Source: Pseudonocardia asaccharolytica DSM 44247 = NBRC 16224 (GTDB taxonomy: Bacteria > Actinomycetota > Actinomycetes > Mycobacteriales > Pseudonocardiaceae). Taken from it: a stretch of DNA of 64,000 nucleotides. The position numbers were made by a program, and so were the translations under genes. The stretch spans positions 1 to 64,000 of the forward strand of contig NZ_AUII01000010.1 of NCBI RefSeq assembly GCF_000423625.1. Direction: 5' to 3'. Each line of letters begins with the position of its first letter. The first letter of the stretch is position 1. Below are positions 55,686-64,000 of this stretch, in pieces. Under the pieces are notes generated by a model, which was not told the DNA's origin, made no database searches, and worked only from the letters and a program-made list of their open reading frames with translations.

Positions 55686-57157
55686 CCGCAGCCGCCCCGA
55701 CACCCGCGCTCCGGTCCGGGCACGAACGGACGCTGCTGCGCCGCGCGGGCTCCCCGGGTCTCGGCCGCTGGCTCGCCCACACCGCCAGCACCCGCGGCTG
55801 CGTGCGCCCGGTCCGGCTGACCGGCTCCGTGCACACCGTCGAACGCGCCACCGGCCGCGTCGTCGAGACCCGCCACACCCACACCATGCCCGACGGGGTC
55901 CTCTACGCCCCCTGCGGCGACCGCCGCGCCAGCGTGTGCCCGCCGTGCGCGGAGACCTACCGCGCCGACACCTTCCAGCTCATCAAGGCCGGCCTGGTCG
56001 GCGGCAAGGGCGTGCCCGCCTCCGTATCGGCCCATCCGGCGGTGTTCGCCACCGCGACCGCGCCGTCCTTCGGCCCGGTCCACACCCGGGTCGCGAACCG
56101 CACGACCGGCAAGGTGCGGCCCTGCCACATGCGCCGCGACATCCGCCGCTGCCCGCACGGCAAGCCGCTGGTCTGCACCCAGCGTCACACCGAACACGCC
56201 CCCTGCCTGGGCCGCCCGCTCTGCCTGGACTGCTACGACCACGCCCACCACGTCGTGTGGAACGGCTGGGCCGGCGAACTCTGGCGCCGCACCATGATTG
56301 CCCTCGCCCGGTCACTGCGGCCCCTGGAACGCCGCCACGGCGTCAAGCTCCGCGTCTCCTACGGCAAGGTCGCCGAGTACCAGCGCCGCGGCGTCGTGCA
56401 CTTCCACGCCCTGCTGCGCCTCGACCAGATCGATCCCGCCGACCCGGATGCCATACTCCCCCCACCGGCCGAGATCACCGCCGACCACCTCGCCGAACTC
56501 GTCGCCGCCGCGGTCGCCAACACCGGATTCCGCACGCCGGACTACGCCGACACCGGCCACTCCTGGCCCATCCACTGGGGCCCGCAGCTCGACGTCCGCC
56601 CGGTCGCCCACCTCGGCACTGGCGAGATCACCCCCGAAGCCGTGGCCGGCTACCTGGCCAAGTACGCCACCAAGGCCACCGAGCCCACCGGGCTCCCGCT
56701 CACCGGCCGGATGACCGCCGAGACCGCCGAGTACTACAGCGACGGCGACACCCACCTCGGCCGACTGGTCGCCTACGCCTGGCAGCTCGGCGCCCGCCCC
56801 CGCGAGTACACCACCGACCAGCAGAAACGCGACTGGCACGACACCTACGGCCGGCTCCGACGCTGGACCCACATGCTCGGGTTCGGCGGGCATTTCGCTA
56901 CCAAGTCCCGCCGCTACTCCACCACCCACAAGGCCCTGCGGGCCGCCCGCCGCACCTGGCGCCGCACCCAACAGGCCGAATGGCGTGCCCGCCACGGCCT
57001 GGATCACCACGACGAGGAGACCACCCTCATCGTCTGCGATCTCACCCTCGCCGGCATCGGCTGGCCCACCACCGCCGACGCCCAGCTCGCCGCCGGCGCC
57101 GCCGCCCGCGCCCGCGAGCACCGCCAGCGCATCAAGGAAGAACGCGCCACCGCATAG
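55682..57157 (+). CDS. RepSA-like replication initiator
   Basis: A 491-residue replication initiator of the actinomycete AICE/plasmid type. Cys clusters suggest zinc binding (CGDRRASVCPPCAETY, CTQRHTEHAPCLGRPLCLDCYDH). The rolling-circle HUH motif is visible as VVHFHALLRLD (His240 and His242). The candidate catalytic Tyr lies in VAGYLAKYATKATE, a Y-x3-Y-x3-K-like segment also typical of rolling-circle initiators. It would nick and replicate the excised element before transfer. ATG 55682 overlaps the preceding stop. Next to xis and int. Confidence 0.85.
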   Translation: MTAAAPTPALRSGHERTLLRRAGSPGLGRWLAHTASTRGCVRPVRLTGSVHTVERATGRVVETRHTHTMPDGVLYAPCGDRRASVCPPCAETYRADTFQLIKAGLVGGKGVPASVSAHPAVFATATAPSFGPVHTRVANRTTGKVRPCHMRRDIRRCPHGKPLVCTQRHTEHAPCLGRPLCLDCYDHAHHVVWNGWAGELWRRTMIALARSLRPLERRHGVKLRVSYGKVAEYQRRGVVHFHALLRLDQIDPADPDAILPPPAEITADHLAELVAAAVANTGFRTPDYADTGHSWPIHWGPQLDVRPVAHLGTGEITPEAVAGYLAKYATKATEPTGLPLTGRMTAETAEYYSDGDTHLGRLVAYAWQLGARPREYTTDQQKRDWHDTYGRLRRWTHMLGFGGHFATKSRRYSTTHKALRAARRTWRRTQQAEWRARHGLDHHDEETTLIVCDLTLAGIGWPTTADAQLAAGAAARAREHRQRIKEERATA

Positions 57158-57186
57158 CCAGCCCACCGTATGGAAGGAGAACCACC

Positions 57187-57372
57187 ATGGACCGCGTCCT
57201 GCTGACCGCCGAGGAGGCCGCCGAGGCACTCCACGTCGGCCGCTGCACGGTCTACGACCTGATCCGCACCGGCCAGCTCCAGTCCTTCAAGATCGGCAAA
57301 CTGCGGCGCGTCCCGGTCGACGCGGTGCGCGAGTTCGCCCGCCGCATGCTCGAAGACAGCGACGTCGCATGA
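57187..57372 (+). CDS. xis: Excisionase (MerR-like HTH)
   Basis: A 61-residue winged-helix protein: LLTAEEAAEALHVGRCTVYDLIRTGQLQSFKIGKLRRVP, the usual HTH_17/excisionase form. ATG 57187 follows GGAAGGAGAACC. Its stop overlaps the integrase start (ATGA), so the two are made together, which fits control of excision. Confidence 0.87.
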   Translation: MDRVLLTAEEAAEALHVGRCTVYDLIRTGQLQSFKIGKLRRVPVDAVREFARRMLEDSDVA

Positions 57373-58502
57373 GCCGCAACGCCAACGGCGAGGGCAGCGT
57401 CTGGCACCGGAAGGACGGCCGCTGGTGCGCGGCCGCCTACCTGCCTGTCGTCACCGGCGGCCGCCGCCGGGTCGTGGTCTACGGCAAGACTCGCCAGGAG
57501 GCCCGCGCCAAGCTCCGGGAGCTGCTCGACAAGGCCGAGCGCCAGGTGCCGGCCACCCCGGCCGGCCTGTCCGTGGGCGAGTACCTCGCCGAGTGGCTGA
57601 CCCACATACGCCAGCACGTGCGCCCCAGCACCTGGGCCGGCTACGAGAGCAACGTCCGGCTGCACCTGGTCCCGCGCATCGGGAAACGCAAGCTCGCCCG
57701 GCTCACCGTGCGCGACGTCCGGCTCATGGTCGACGCCATGCGCGCCGACGGGATGAACCCGCGCTCCATCCAGTACGCCCACGCCACCCTGCGCTCCGCG
57801 CTCGAACATGCCTGCCGCGAGGAGCTGGTCTCCCGCAACGTCGCCCGGCTCGTCCGCATCCAGACCCCCACCCCGCTCAAGCCGCGCGAACCGCTGTCGG
57901 CTGCGGAGGCCCGCAAGCTGCTGGCCGCCACCCGCGGGCAGCCCCTCGACGCGCTCTGGGCGCTCCTGCTCATGCTCGGTCTGCGCCGCAGCGAGGCCTG
58001 CGCGCTGCGCTGGGACGACATCGACTTCGCCGCCCGCACCCTGCGCATCGCCAGGAGCGTCCAACGGGTCGACGGCCGGCTCCGCGAGCTGCCCACCAAG
58101 ACCCGCCGCAGCAACCGCACCGTGCATCTGCCGCCCCGCTGCCTCTACGCGCTGGCCGAGCACCACCGCCGGCTCCAGGAACTCCACGGCAGTGGGCCCG
58201 GCCGGCCCTGGCCGCCCACCGGCTACGTCTTCGGCACCCGCTGGGGCACCCCGCTGGAACCGCGCAATCTCACCCGCATGTTCGGCCGGCTCTGCGACGA
58301 GCATGGCATTCGCCGCGTCCCGCTCCACGGGCTGCGCCACACCTGCGTCTCGCTGCTGCTCGCGCTGGGCATCCACCCGCGGGTGGTCATGGAGATCGTC
58401 GGCCACAGCGCCATCGAGATGACCATGAACGTCTACGGGCACGTCAACCTGGAAACTCAGCGCGCCGCGCTCGACCACCTCGACGAACAGCTCTCCGACT
58501 GA
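57369..58502 (+). CDS. int: Tyrosine-family integrase
   Basis: A 377-residue recombinase. The N-terminal arm-binding part (GSVWHRKDGRWCAAAYL) is followed by a SAM-like core-binding domain (SVGEYLAEWLTHIRQHVRPSTW), then the catalytic domain with Arg206 (LGLRRSEACALRW), His320-x-x-Arg323 (HGLRHTCVS), His346 (VGHSAIEMTM) and Tyr356 (VYGHV). All catalytic residues are present. ATG 57369. It stops 74 bp before the att repeat and the tRNA-Ala gene, the standard AICE arrangement. Confidence 0.93.
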   Translation: MSRNANGEGSVWHRKDGRWCAAAYLPVVTGGRRRVVVYGKTRQEARAKLRELLDKAERQVPATPAGLSVGEYLAEWLTHIRQHVRPSTWAGYESNVRLHLVPRIGKRKLARLTVRDVRLMVDAMRADGMNPRSIQYAHATLRSALEHACREELVSRNVARLVRIQTPTPLKPREPLSAAEARKLLAATRGQPLDALWALLLMLGLRRSEACALRWDDIDFAARTLRIARSVQRVDGRLRELPTKTRRSNRTVHLPPRCLYALAEHHRRLQELHGSGPGRPWPPTGYVFGTRWGTPLEPRNLTRMFGRLCDEHGIRRVPLHGLRHTCVSLLLALGIHPRVVMEIVGHSAIEMTMNVYGHVNLETQRAALDHLDEQLSD

Positions 58503-58575
58503 GCCCGTTGCTATCAAACGTCGCTATCAGGCAGATTTGGGCGATCTTGCCACCAGGCGAAATACCTGGCCTGAA

Positions 58576-58651
<76 letters not shown>

Positions 58652-58758
58652 TTACGATAAGAGAACCGTACACGGTCCGTTCGGGGGCCCCGCAACCGGG
58701 TGGTTCATCCGCGACCAGCGGGCGGGCGAGCGACGATGCAGCTCGCCCGCCTGCCCGG

Positions 58759-59523
58759 TCAGCCCTGGCCGAGAGCCTCCTTGAGCCAGTCGCGGTTACC
58801 CAGATCGATCTTCTGGCCGTTGATGGCGACGGTGGGGGTCCCGAACTGCCCGTCGGTCTGCAGCGCCGGGTTGGCGGCCGCCTCGTTGGTCGCCGCGGTG
58901 ATGGCGCCGGCGTGCCGGTTGCTGGTGACGCACTCCTGCCAGTCACCCGTGGCGCCCAGCGCGTTCCCCTTCTCGACCAGCTGCGCGGCGGTGAAGCCGG
59001 GCCCGCCCTCGGCGGGCTGGGTGTCGAAGAGCTCCTTGTGGAACGCGGGCCAGATACCCGCGGGCACCGCGCACATGCCGGCGTTCGCGGCAAGGGTCGA
59101 GTAACCGGGCGGGTTGCTGAACCGGTCCAGGATCGAGGTCGAGTGGTAGTTGACCTTGATCTTGCCCTCGTTGAGCGCCGTGGCGAGCTGCGGACCGTAG
59201 GTGGTCTCGAAGCGCTCGCAGACCGGGCACAGGTAGTCCTCGTAGACGTCGATGGTGATCGGCGCGTTCGCCTGGCCCGCCGCCACGGCCGTGCCGTCCA
59301 GCGCGACGGGGTAGTTGGCCGCAACCGGCTCGGTGGACGTGCGGCTGAGCCACACCCCGACGCCAACGGCCACCGCGACCACCACGACGATCGCGACGAG
59401 GATGATCGAGGTGCGGTTGGTTCCGGCCAGCCCGCTCTTCTTCGGCGTGATGCCGGCTGCGGCCAGGCGCTGCCTGGCCGCCTCCTGGCGTCGCTGCCTC
59501 TCGTTCCGCGAGGCTCCGCCCAC
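58759..59523 (-). CDS. Membrane-anchored DsbA/thioredoxin-like protein
   Basis: A 254-residue protein. One membrane segment (SIILVAIVVVVAVAVGVGVWL, about residues 30-50) is followed by an extracytoplasmic DsbA-like domain (ITIDVYEDYLCPVCERFETTYG) with a CPVC redox site, and a cis-Pro loop (GTPTVAINGQ). It resembles MSMEG/Rv2969c-type actinobacterial DsbA proteins that form disulphides in exported proteins. GTG 59523 was chosen, 2 nt after the stop of the upstream MauE gene, so the two genes are probably translated from the same mRNA. Confidence 0.87.
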   Translation of the reverse strand: MGGASRNERQRRQEAARQRLAAAGITPKKSGLAGTNRTSIILVAIVVVVAVAVGVGVWLSRTSTEPVAANYPVALDGTAVAAGQANAPITIDVYEDYLCPVCERFETTYGPQLATALNEGKIKVNYHSTSILDRFSNPPGYSTLAANAGMCAVPAGIWPAFHKELFDTQPAEGGPGFTAAQLVEKGNALGATGDWQECVTSNRHAGAITAATNEAAANPALQTDGQFGTPTVAINGQKIDLGNRDWLKEALGQG

Positions 59524-59524
59524 G

Positions 59525-60028
59525 TCAGTCCCTTCCTTCCCCCGACCGGGCCACCGGCCGGGACTCAAGCCGCTCGTCGATCGAGAGCAGGGTGCGCGGC
59601 CGGACCAGAAGCCAGCCCGCGAGCACGAGGAACCCGGCGTCGCGCAGCAGCTCGACGCCGTACGCGGTCTCACCGGGGGCGACCTGGCCGCCGCCGCCGA
59701 AACAGCCGCAGTCGATCGACAGCCCGCGCACCCAGGCCTGGGTCACGCCGGCGATGAACACCAGAAGCAGCAGCGCCGAGAGCCCCGCGACCAGCCGGGT
59801 CCCGACGCCGAGGAGCAGCAGCACACCGAAAGCGATCTCCAGCCACGGAAGCACCTCGGCCACGACCCCGACCAACTCGGTCGGCAGCACGTCGTAGGCG
59901 CGCACGGCGACATAGGTCTGGTCCGGGTCGAGCGCCTTGAGCGTGCCGGAGACCAGCCAGACGGCCGCAAGCCCGAGCCGGGCCAACGTCCCGATGATGT
60001 CGAGTACCTGCCCGGACCCCTGCTTCAC
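59525..60028 (-). CDS. MauE/DoxX-type membrane protein
   Basis: A 167-residue membrane protein with four helices (GTLARLGLAAVWLVSGTLK, WLEIAFGVLLLLGVG, GLSALLLLVFIAGVTQA, LLRDAGFLVLAGWLLV) and the MauE Cys motif SIDCGCFGGGG. MauE proteins partner with DsbA-like or thioredoxin-like proteins for disulphide formation, matching the gene directly downstream. ATG 60028. Confidence 0.85.
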   Translation of the reverse strand: MKQGSGQVLDIIGTLARLGLAAVWLVSGTLKALDPDQTYVAVRAYDVLPTELVGVVAEVLPWLEIAFGVLLLLGVGTRLVAGLSALLLLVFIAGVTQAWVRGLSIDCGCFGGGGQVAPGETAYGVELLRDAGFLVLAGWLLVRPRTLLSIDERLESRPVARSGEGRD

Positions 60029-60079
60029 GCGTTCAGCCTATCGACGCTTGCTGAGCGCCCTTCCGCGAGCGGGCTCATC

Positions 60080-61387
60080 TCAGGACGACGGGTCGGTGTC
60101 GCGGCCGCGGGAACCCGGGACGGTCAGGCCGTCGCTGACGGCGGCGGCCGCGGAGGCGTCGACGGCCGCCGAGGAGCGGCCGGGCAGCGTCTCCGGTGCG
60201 CGCAACCAGAACAGCAGCGCCAGCGCCGACACCGCGCCGGTCAGCACGAACGCCGCCGCGAACCCGCTCGTCTCGGCCACGGCGCCGGCGAGCACCGGGC
60301 CGAGGATCGCGCCGACGTCGGCGGCCATCTGGAACCCCGCCAGCACCGTCCCGCCGCGGGCCTTCGAGCCGATCACGTCGGCAACGGCCGCGGTCATCGG
60401 CGGGTTCACCAGGCCGCTACCGGCCCCGCACACCAGCGAAACGGCGAGAAACAGCGGAAGCGATCCGATCAGGCCGAGCACCCCGGTGCCCAGTGCCGTC
60501 ACCACCAGCCCGGCCATCACCGGTGGCCGTCGACCGTGCCGGTCGGCGAGCCTGCCGGAGACCATCAGCGCGGCGGCGTTCCCGACCGCGAACACGGCGA
60601 GCGCGTACCCGGCCCAGTCCTCCCGCTGGTGCAGGATCTCGACGACGAACAGCGGCACGAGCGCGACCCGCACCCCGAACACCGTCCAGCCGTTGGCGAA
60701 GCTGGCCGCGAGCGCGGCCCGGAAGGTCGGATGCTTCCATGCGACGCGGAAGGTCGCCGCCGGGGCCGCATCCGGATCGCTCGCGGGCGACCCCCCGGTC
60801 CGGCCGCGGAGCATCAGCCCGGACAGGACCAGCGCGACGACCAGCGCGACCGTGTACACGTAGAACGGCGCCCTGAGGCTGATGGTGATGAGCACCCCGC
60901 CGACCAGCGGGCCCGCGATGTTGCCGAGCAGGAAGCCGGTGGCCCACATGCCGGATGCCCGGCCCCGGGCCGCCGGTGGCGCGAGCCGGACGAGCAGCGA
61001 GATCGCCGAGACCGTGAACATCGTCGAGCCGATGCCGCCGAACGCCCGGAAGAACAGCAGCTGCCAATAGTTCGCGGCGAACGCGCAGGCGCCGGTGGAG
61101 AGCGTCGAGATGCACAGCCCCACCACATAGACGCGCAGCTCGCCGAACCGGCCGACCAGCCGTCCGCTGACCGGTGCGAACCCCAGCCGGAACACCGCGA
61201 ACAGGCTGATCACGAACGACGCCGCCGTGACGCCGACGTCGAAGCTGCGGGCGAACGCGGGCAGCGCGGGAGCGACCAGGCCGAACCCGATCGCGATCAC
61301 GAACGCCGCACCGACCAGCACCCAGATCTCCCGGGGCATTCCTGTCGGTGCGGCGGTGCGCGTGCCCGGGCCTTCGTCGACGGCCAC
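60080..61387 (-). CDS. MFS multidrug-type transporter
   Basis: A 435-residue major facilitator with 12 helices. The loop 2-3 motif is GRLVGRFGELRVYVVG and the second-half copy is GRLADRHGRRPPVM. The C motif in helix 5 (GFLLGNIAGPLVGG) suggests drug/H+ antiport. GTG 61387. It stands alone, 51 bp from the MauE gene and in the same direction. Substrate unknown. Confidence 0.85.
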   Translation of the reverse strand: MAVDEGPGTRTAAPTGMPREIWVLVGAAFVIAIGFGLVAPALPAFARSFDVGVTAASFVISLFAVFRLGFAPVSGRLVGRFGELRVYVVGLCISTLSTGACAFAANYWQLLFFRAFGGIGSTMFTVSAISLLVRLAPPAARGRASGMWATGFLLGNIAGPLVGGVLITISLRAPFYVYTVALVVALVLSGLMLRGRTGGSPASDPDAAPAATFRVAWKHPTFRAALAASFANGWTVFGVRVALVPLFVVEILHQREDWAGYALAVFAVGNAAALMVSGRLADRHGRRPPVMAGLVVTALGTGVLGLIGSLPLFLAVSLVCGAGSGLVNPPMTAAVADVIGSKARGGTVLAGFQMAADVGAILGPVLAGAVAETSGFAAAFVLTGAVSALALLFWLRAPETLPGRSSAAVDASAAAAVSDGLTVPGSRGRDTDPSS

Positions 61388-61616
61388 TCACGTCCTCCTC
61401 GTCCGCTCCGTTAGCAACGCTACGGGACTTCGGACCGTCACGATGCGACGCCTGGGGGTTCTCCCGCCTCAGGTGGTCGGGTCGGCCCCGGCGAACGTAG
61501 GGAGAGCATGCTGGTCCGGGGCGCCGGCCGCGGCGCAGTCTTTGCACCGTCCAACGAGACCACCGGTCTCGGTCCGAGAACCAGCCATCCCGTCGCCCGG
61601 AGAGCCAGACACCGCC

Positions 61617-61931
61617 ATGACCGTCATCGCCCTGCCCACCGCGGGCCGGATCGGCGCCGGCCCGCACACTGCCACCGACCTCGCCGGCCGGATGGAGTCG
61701 CGCCAGCACGCGACGAGCGCCGCCGGGCTGGTCCACGACGCCACCGCGCCGCTGCTCGCCGCGCTGGAGGGCGCTGTCTCCGCAGCCGCCGCTCGGGGCA
61801 TCAACGACACCGGCGCCCGCAGGACCGCCGATGCGCTACGGGAGGCTCGCATCGCACTCGACTTCGCCATCATCGCCGCCGGTCGCGCCCTCGCCGACCG
61901 AGAGGTGCCCGTCCGGCCTCTGACCGGCTGA
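61617..61931 (+). CDS. Hypothetical protein
   Basis: A 104-residue mainly helical protein (HDATAPLLAALEGAVSAAAARGINDTGARRTADALREARIALDFAIIAAGRALAD, read in outline) with no recognised domain. The ATG 61617 start is a guess; the frame is open to 61227 and no strong ribosome site is seen. Codon use fits a real gene. Confidence 0.5.
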   Translation: MTVIALPTAGRIGAGPHTATDLAGRMESRQHATSAAGLVHDATAPLLAALEGAVSAAAARGINDTGARRTADALREARIALDFAIIAAGRALADREVPVRPLTG

Positions 61932-62079
61932 GAGGATCGGGGGTGGCGAGCTCGCCACCCCGGGCGTCACGACGGCCGCCGCGGGCGATAACGGACCGCA
62001 GCCCCCTCCTCCGGGAGGAGGCTGCGACCGATCTTGCTCGAGGGGCCTCCTCATCGGCTCCGTTCGAGTACGCCACCAC

Positions 62080-62451
62080 TGGTGGAGGTGCCGGGAATCG
62101 AACCCGGGTCCTCCGTCGCGTCACAAGGGCTTCTCCGTGCGCAGTCCGCGTCGCCTCTACTCGGACCCACCGGTCATGCGAACCTGCCGGTGTGACGATC
62201 CCAGTCGCTGTGTGATGTCCCGTGCAGCCCCGCGACCGAGCCGCACGGTCAGTTCCCTAGCTGATGCCGGTTACCGGGTCGGGAACGCTCCCGGGCCGAC
62301 AGCGACGCTCCTGCCTCAGGCGGCGAGGGCGTACGCAGTGCGCTTATCAGCGGCACTTATTTTTTTGCGACGCGTGGTTAACGAGGTCATCGTCGCCTTC
62401 CTCGGCACGCTTCCCCTTGCTCAACATCCGGAGTCGAAACCGTTCACCCCC
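62080..62451 (-). ncRNA. ssrA: tmRNA
   Basis: A 372-nt transfer-messenger RNA. The 3' tRNA-like end reads GGTTCGATTCCCGGCACCTCC plus ACCA, and the 5' end GGGGGTG pairs with CACCTCC. The 5' part GAACGGTTTCGACTCCGG is the tmRNA D-loop signature. In the middle an open frame ends TACGCCCTCGCCGCCTGA (YALAA-stop), the usual degradation tag end. Resuming at GCT GAT AAG would give ADKRTAYALAA. It rescues ribosomes stalled on broken mRNA, with SmpB encoded nearby. Confidence 0.95.
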
Positions 62452-62480
62452 TTGACCCGCCCGGCCTGGGCAGGACGTCG

Positions 62481-62509
62481 AGTATAACGCCCAGGGGTCC
62501 GCGGATCAT
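62481..62509 (-). promoter_or_regulatory. Predicted ssrA promoter
   Basis: On the minus strand TATACT (62486-62481) is a good -10, with a weak -35 (ATGATC, 62509-62504) 17 bp further upstream. It would start transcription about 20 nt before the mature 5' end, consistent with RNase P trimming. It overlaps the end of the amidohydrolase gene. Confidence 0.55.
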
Positions 62510-63414
62510 CCCAGCCGCAGAAGTCGCAGCGGCGTGTCGTGCAGCACCGAGCGCAGGAACCCGGTCCCGAGCCGGTCGTCGGCCGCGGCCCAGCCCGCGA
62601 TGGCCTGCAGCTGCTCCGCATAGGGGTAGGGGATGTTGGGGAAGTCGGTGCCCAGCACCACCCGGTCGGCGACGTCGACGATCCGCGCGGGCCAGTCCGG
62701 CGGCAGCGGGGCGATGCGCTCGCTGAAGGCGGTACCGACCATCGTGGTGTCGATGTACACCCGCTCGTAGCGGCGTACCAGTTCGAGCGCCTCGGCGAAG
62801 TCGGGCATACCGGCATGCGCGAGTACCACCGTCAGCCGCGGATGCGCGGCAAGAACCTCACCGAATACATCCAGACCGGTGTGCTCGCCGGGGATCGGGC
62901 CGTGCCCGCAATGCACGATCGCGGGCACCCCCGCCTCGGCGAGCATCCCCCACGCGGGGCGCAGCAGCTCATCGCGCGGGTCGAAGGCGCCGACCTGCAC
63001 GTGCACCTTCACCACCCGCGCCCCGGCCTCCAGGGCCGCACCGAGGTAGTCGGCGACGTCGGGCTCGGGATAGATCGTCGCCGTCGGGACCGCCGCGGGG
63101 TTCGCTTCGGCGAACTCGGTGACCCATTCGGTGAGCCAGCGGCCCATCCCCGGCTTGTGCGGGTAGACCAGCGGCGCGAACGCGCGGACACCGAGCTTCT
63201 CCAGCGTCGCGACGCGGTCGGCTTCCGGCGTCCGGTACTGAACCGGCCACGGCGTGCCGTAATGCGTTTCGGCCTCGTCGAAGTAGGCCCACACCTTGCG
63301 CATGACCGGCTCGGGCAGGAAGTGCACGTGGGCGTCGACGAGCCCGGACAGACCGAGATCGGCGGTGAATCGGGGCACGTCGCCGTCGTCGACGGGCGGG
63401 GTCGGGAGGCTCAC
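62506..63414 (-). CDS. Amidohydrolase-family protein
   Basis: A 302-residue metal-dependent hydrolase (amidohydrolase 2, TIM barrel). The metal-binding elements are DAHVHFLPE near the N-terminus, [21 protein letters not shown] and the Asp in [11 protein letters not shown]. The family includes decarboxylases of aromatic acids and hydrolases. GTG 63414 overlaps the smpB stop (GTGA), so it is translationally coupled to smpB. The substrate cannot be predicted. Confidence 0.87.
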   Translation of the reverse strand: MSLPTPPVDDGDVPRFTADLGLSGLVDAHVHFLPEPVMRKVWAYFDEAETHYGTPWPVQYRTPEADRVATLEKLGVRAFAPLVYPHKPGMGRWLTEWVTEFAEANPAAVPTATIYPEPDVADYLGAALEAGARVVKVHVQVGAFDPRDELLRPAWGMLAEAGVPAIVHCGHGPIPGEHTGLDVFGEVLAAHPRLTVVLAHAGMPDFAEALELVRRYERVYIDTTMVGTAFSERIAPLPPDWPARIVDVADRVVLGTDFPNIPYPYAEQLQAIAGWAAADDRLGTGFLRSVLHDTPLRLLRLG

Positions 63415-63896
63415 CGCAGCGCCCTCGCCCGGCCCTTCGCGGCCCGTCCGTAGGCCCGCTGGATCTCCCGTTCGGCATCGCGCTTGGCCAGGTCGCTGCG
63501 CTTGTCGTAGCTCTTCTTGCCGCGCGCCAGTGCCAGCTCGCATTTGACCTTGCCGTCGCTGAAGTACAGCGACAGCGGCACCAGAGTCAGGCCGCCCTCA
63601 CGGATCTTGCCGATGAGGCGCTCGATCTCGCCGCGATGCAGCAGCAGCTTGCGGGTCCGCCGCGGCTCGTGGTTGGTCCAGCTGCCCTGGGTGTACTCCG
63701 GGATGTGCAGCCCGCGCAGGAAGACCTCGCCGTCGTCGACCGTGGCGAAGGCGTCGGCGAGCGAGGCCCGGCCCAGCCGCAGACTCTTGACCTCGGTGCC
63801 CATCAGCGCGATCCCGGCCTCGTAGGTGTCGAGGATGGCGTAGTCGTGTCGCGCCCTGCGGTTCTGCGCGATCACCTTGCGGCCTTTCTCCTTCAC
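63411..63896 (-). CDS. smpB: SsrA-binding protein
   Basis: A 161-residue Smp[42 protein letters not shown] (in outline), then [55 protein letters not shown], and the basic C-terminal tail that enters the ribosomal mRNA path. It binds tmRNA for trans-translation. It lies between ftsX and the amidohydrolase, the order common in actinobacteria. Confidence 0.97.
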   Translation of the reverse strand: MKEKGRKVIAQNRRARHDYAILDTYEAGIALMGTEVKSLRLGRASLADAFATVDDGEVFLRGLHIPEYTQGSWTNHEPRRTRKLLLHRGEIERLIGKIREGGLTLVPLSLYFSDGKVKCELALARGKKSYDKRSDLAKRDAEREIQRAYGRAAKGRARALR

Positions 63897-63924
63897 TCGT
63901 CCAGCCTACGTCGGCGCGGCGGGA

Positions 63925-64000
63925 TCAGACCTTCACATAAAGCCGCAGCGTCACATACCCCGTGATACCGGCGATGAGGGCACCGATCGGCAACAGGTAG
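63925..64000 (-). CDS. ftsX: FtsX C-terminal end (partial)
   Basis: The minus-strand frame ends YLLPIGALIAGITGYVTLRLYVKV and a TGA at 63927-63925. This is the last membrane helix of FtsX, the permease-like partner of FtsE in septal peptidoglycan hydrolysis. The remainder lies beyond base 64000. Its place just upstream of smpB supports the assignment. Confidence 0.85.
   Translation of the reverse strand, partial: YLLPIGALIAGITGYVTLRLYVKV

Overview
The window is high-GC DNA with actinobacterial gene content. An ssrA-smpB-ftsX block, a pSAM2/AICE-type integrative element in a tRNA-Ala gene, Scr1-type XRE and DUF397 genes, DUF574 methyltransferases and a sigma54-like activator without the sigma54 contact loop all point to a mycelial actinomycete. 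Pseudonocardiaceae is my best guess, by inference only.

Layout. 0-2.9 kb is a gene graveyard: an IS5-family element sits inside an already frameshifted AAA/LuxR regulator, next to a broken universal stress protein. 2.9-21.1 kb is mostly ordinary chromosome: a nucleotidyltransferase with an in-frame hexanucleotide repeat, a secreted serine hydrolase, a 2-oxoacid dehydrogenase operon (E1alpha-E1beta-E2) with a divergent Lrp/AsnC regulator, a degenerate sigma54-type activator, a zinc alcohol dehydrogenase, superoxide dismutase, a TetR gene that looks leaderless followed by an ABC exporter, a cupin, a MarR/DUF998 divergent pair, and a GntR-homogentisate dioxygenase operon.

21.1-26.5 kb is the most interesting part. 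A divergently transcribed ArsR-rhodanese regulator faces a five-gene operon: DsrE-like protein, ArsM-like methyltransferase, metallo-beta-lactamase with two rhodanese domains, MFS transporter, second methyltransferase. Both methyltransferases carry one in-frame TGA where I recall relatives having a conserved Cys, and both reading frames continue intact to a normal stop. Just after each TGA a hairpin presents the same CGUGC apical loop, 18 and 17 nt downstream. I read this as a candidate selenocysteine-dependent thiol/metalloid detoxification operon.

26.5-38.3 kb is an accessory zone with many broken genes, a 237-bp perfect duplication carrying a small Cys-rich protein, two O- or S-directed methyltransferases, a Scr1-like XRE gene convergent with DUF397, and a 70-nt symmetrical palindrome. 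38.57-58.65 kb is a tRNA-Ala integration hot spot. Three copies of the tRNA 3' end (38571, 41165, 58576) bound an old decayed element, with an FAD monooxygenase and an integrase remnant, and an intact 17.4-kb AICE. The AICE carries a translationally coupled type I restriction-modification operon with a TIGR02391 protein and a YgjP-like peptidase, an XRE regulator, transfer and replication genes, xis and int. 58.6-64 kb is backbone: tRNA-Ala, a DsbA-like/MauE pair, an MFS exporter, tmRNA, an amidohydrolase, smpB and the end of ftsX.
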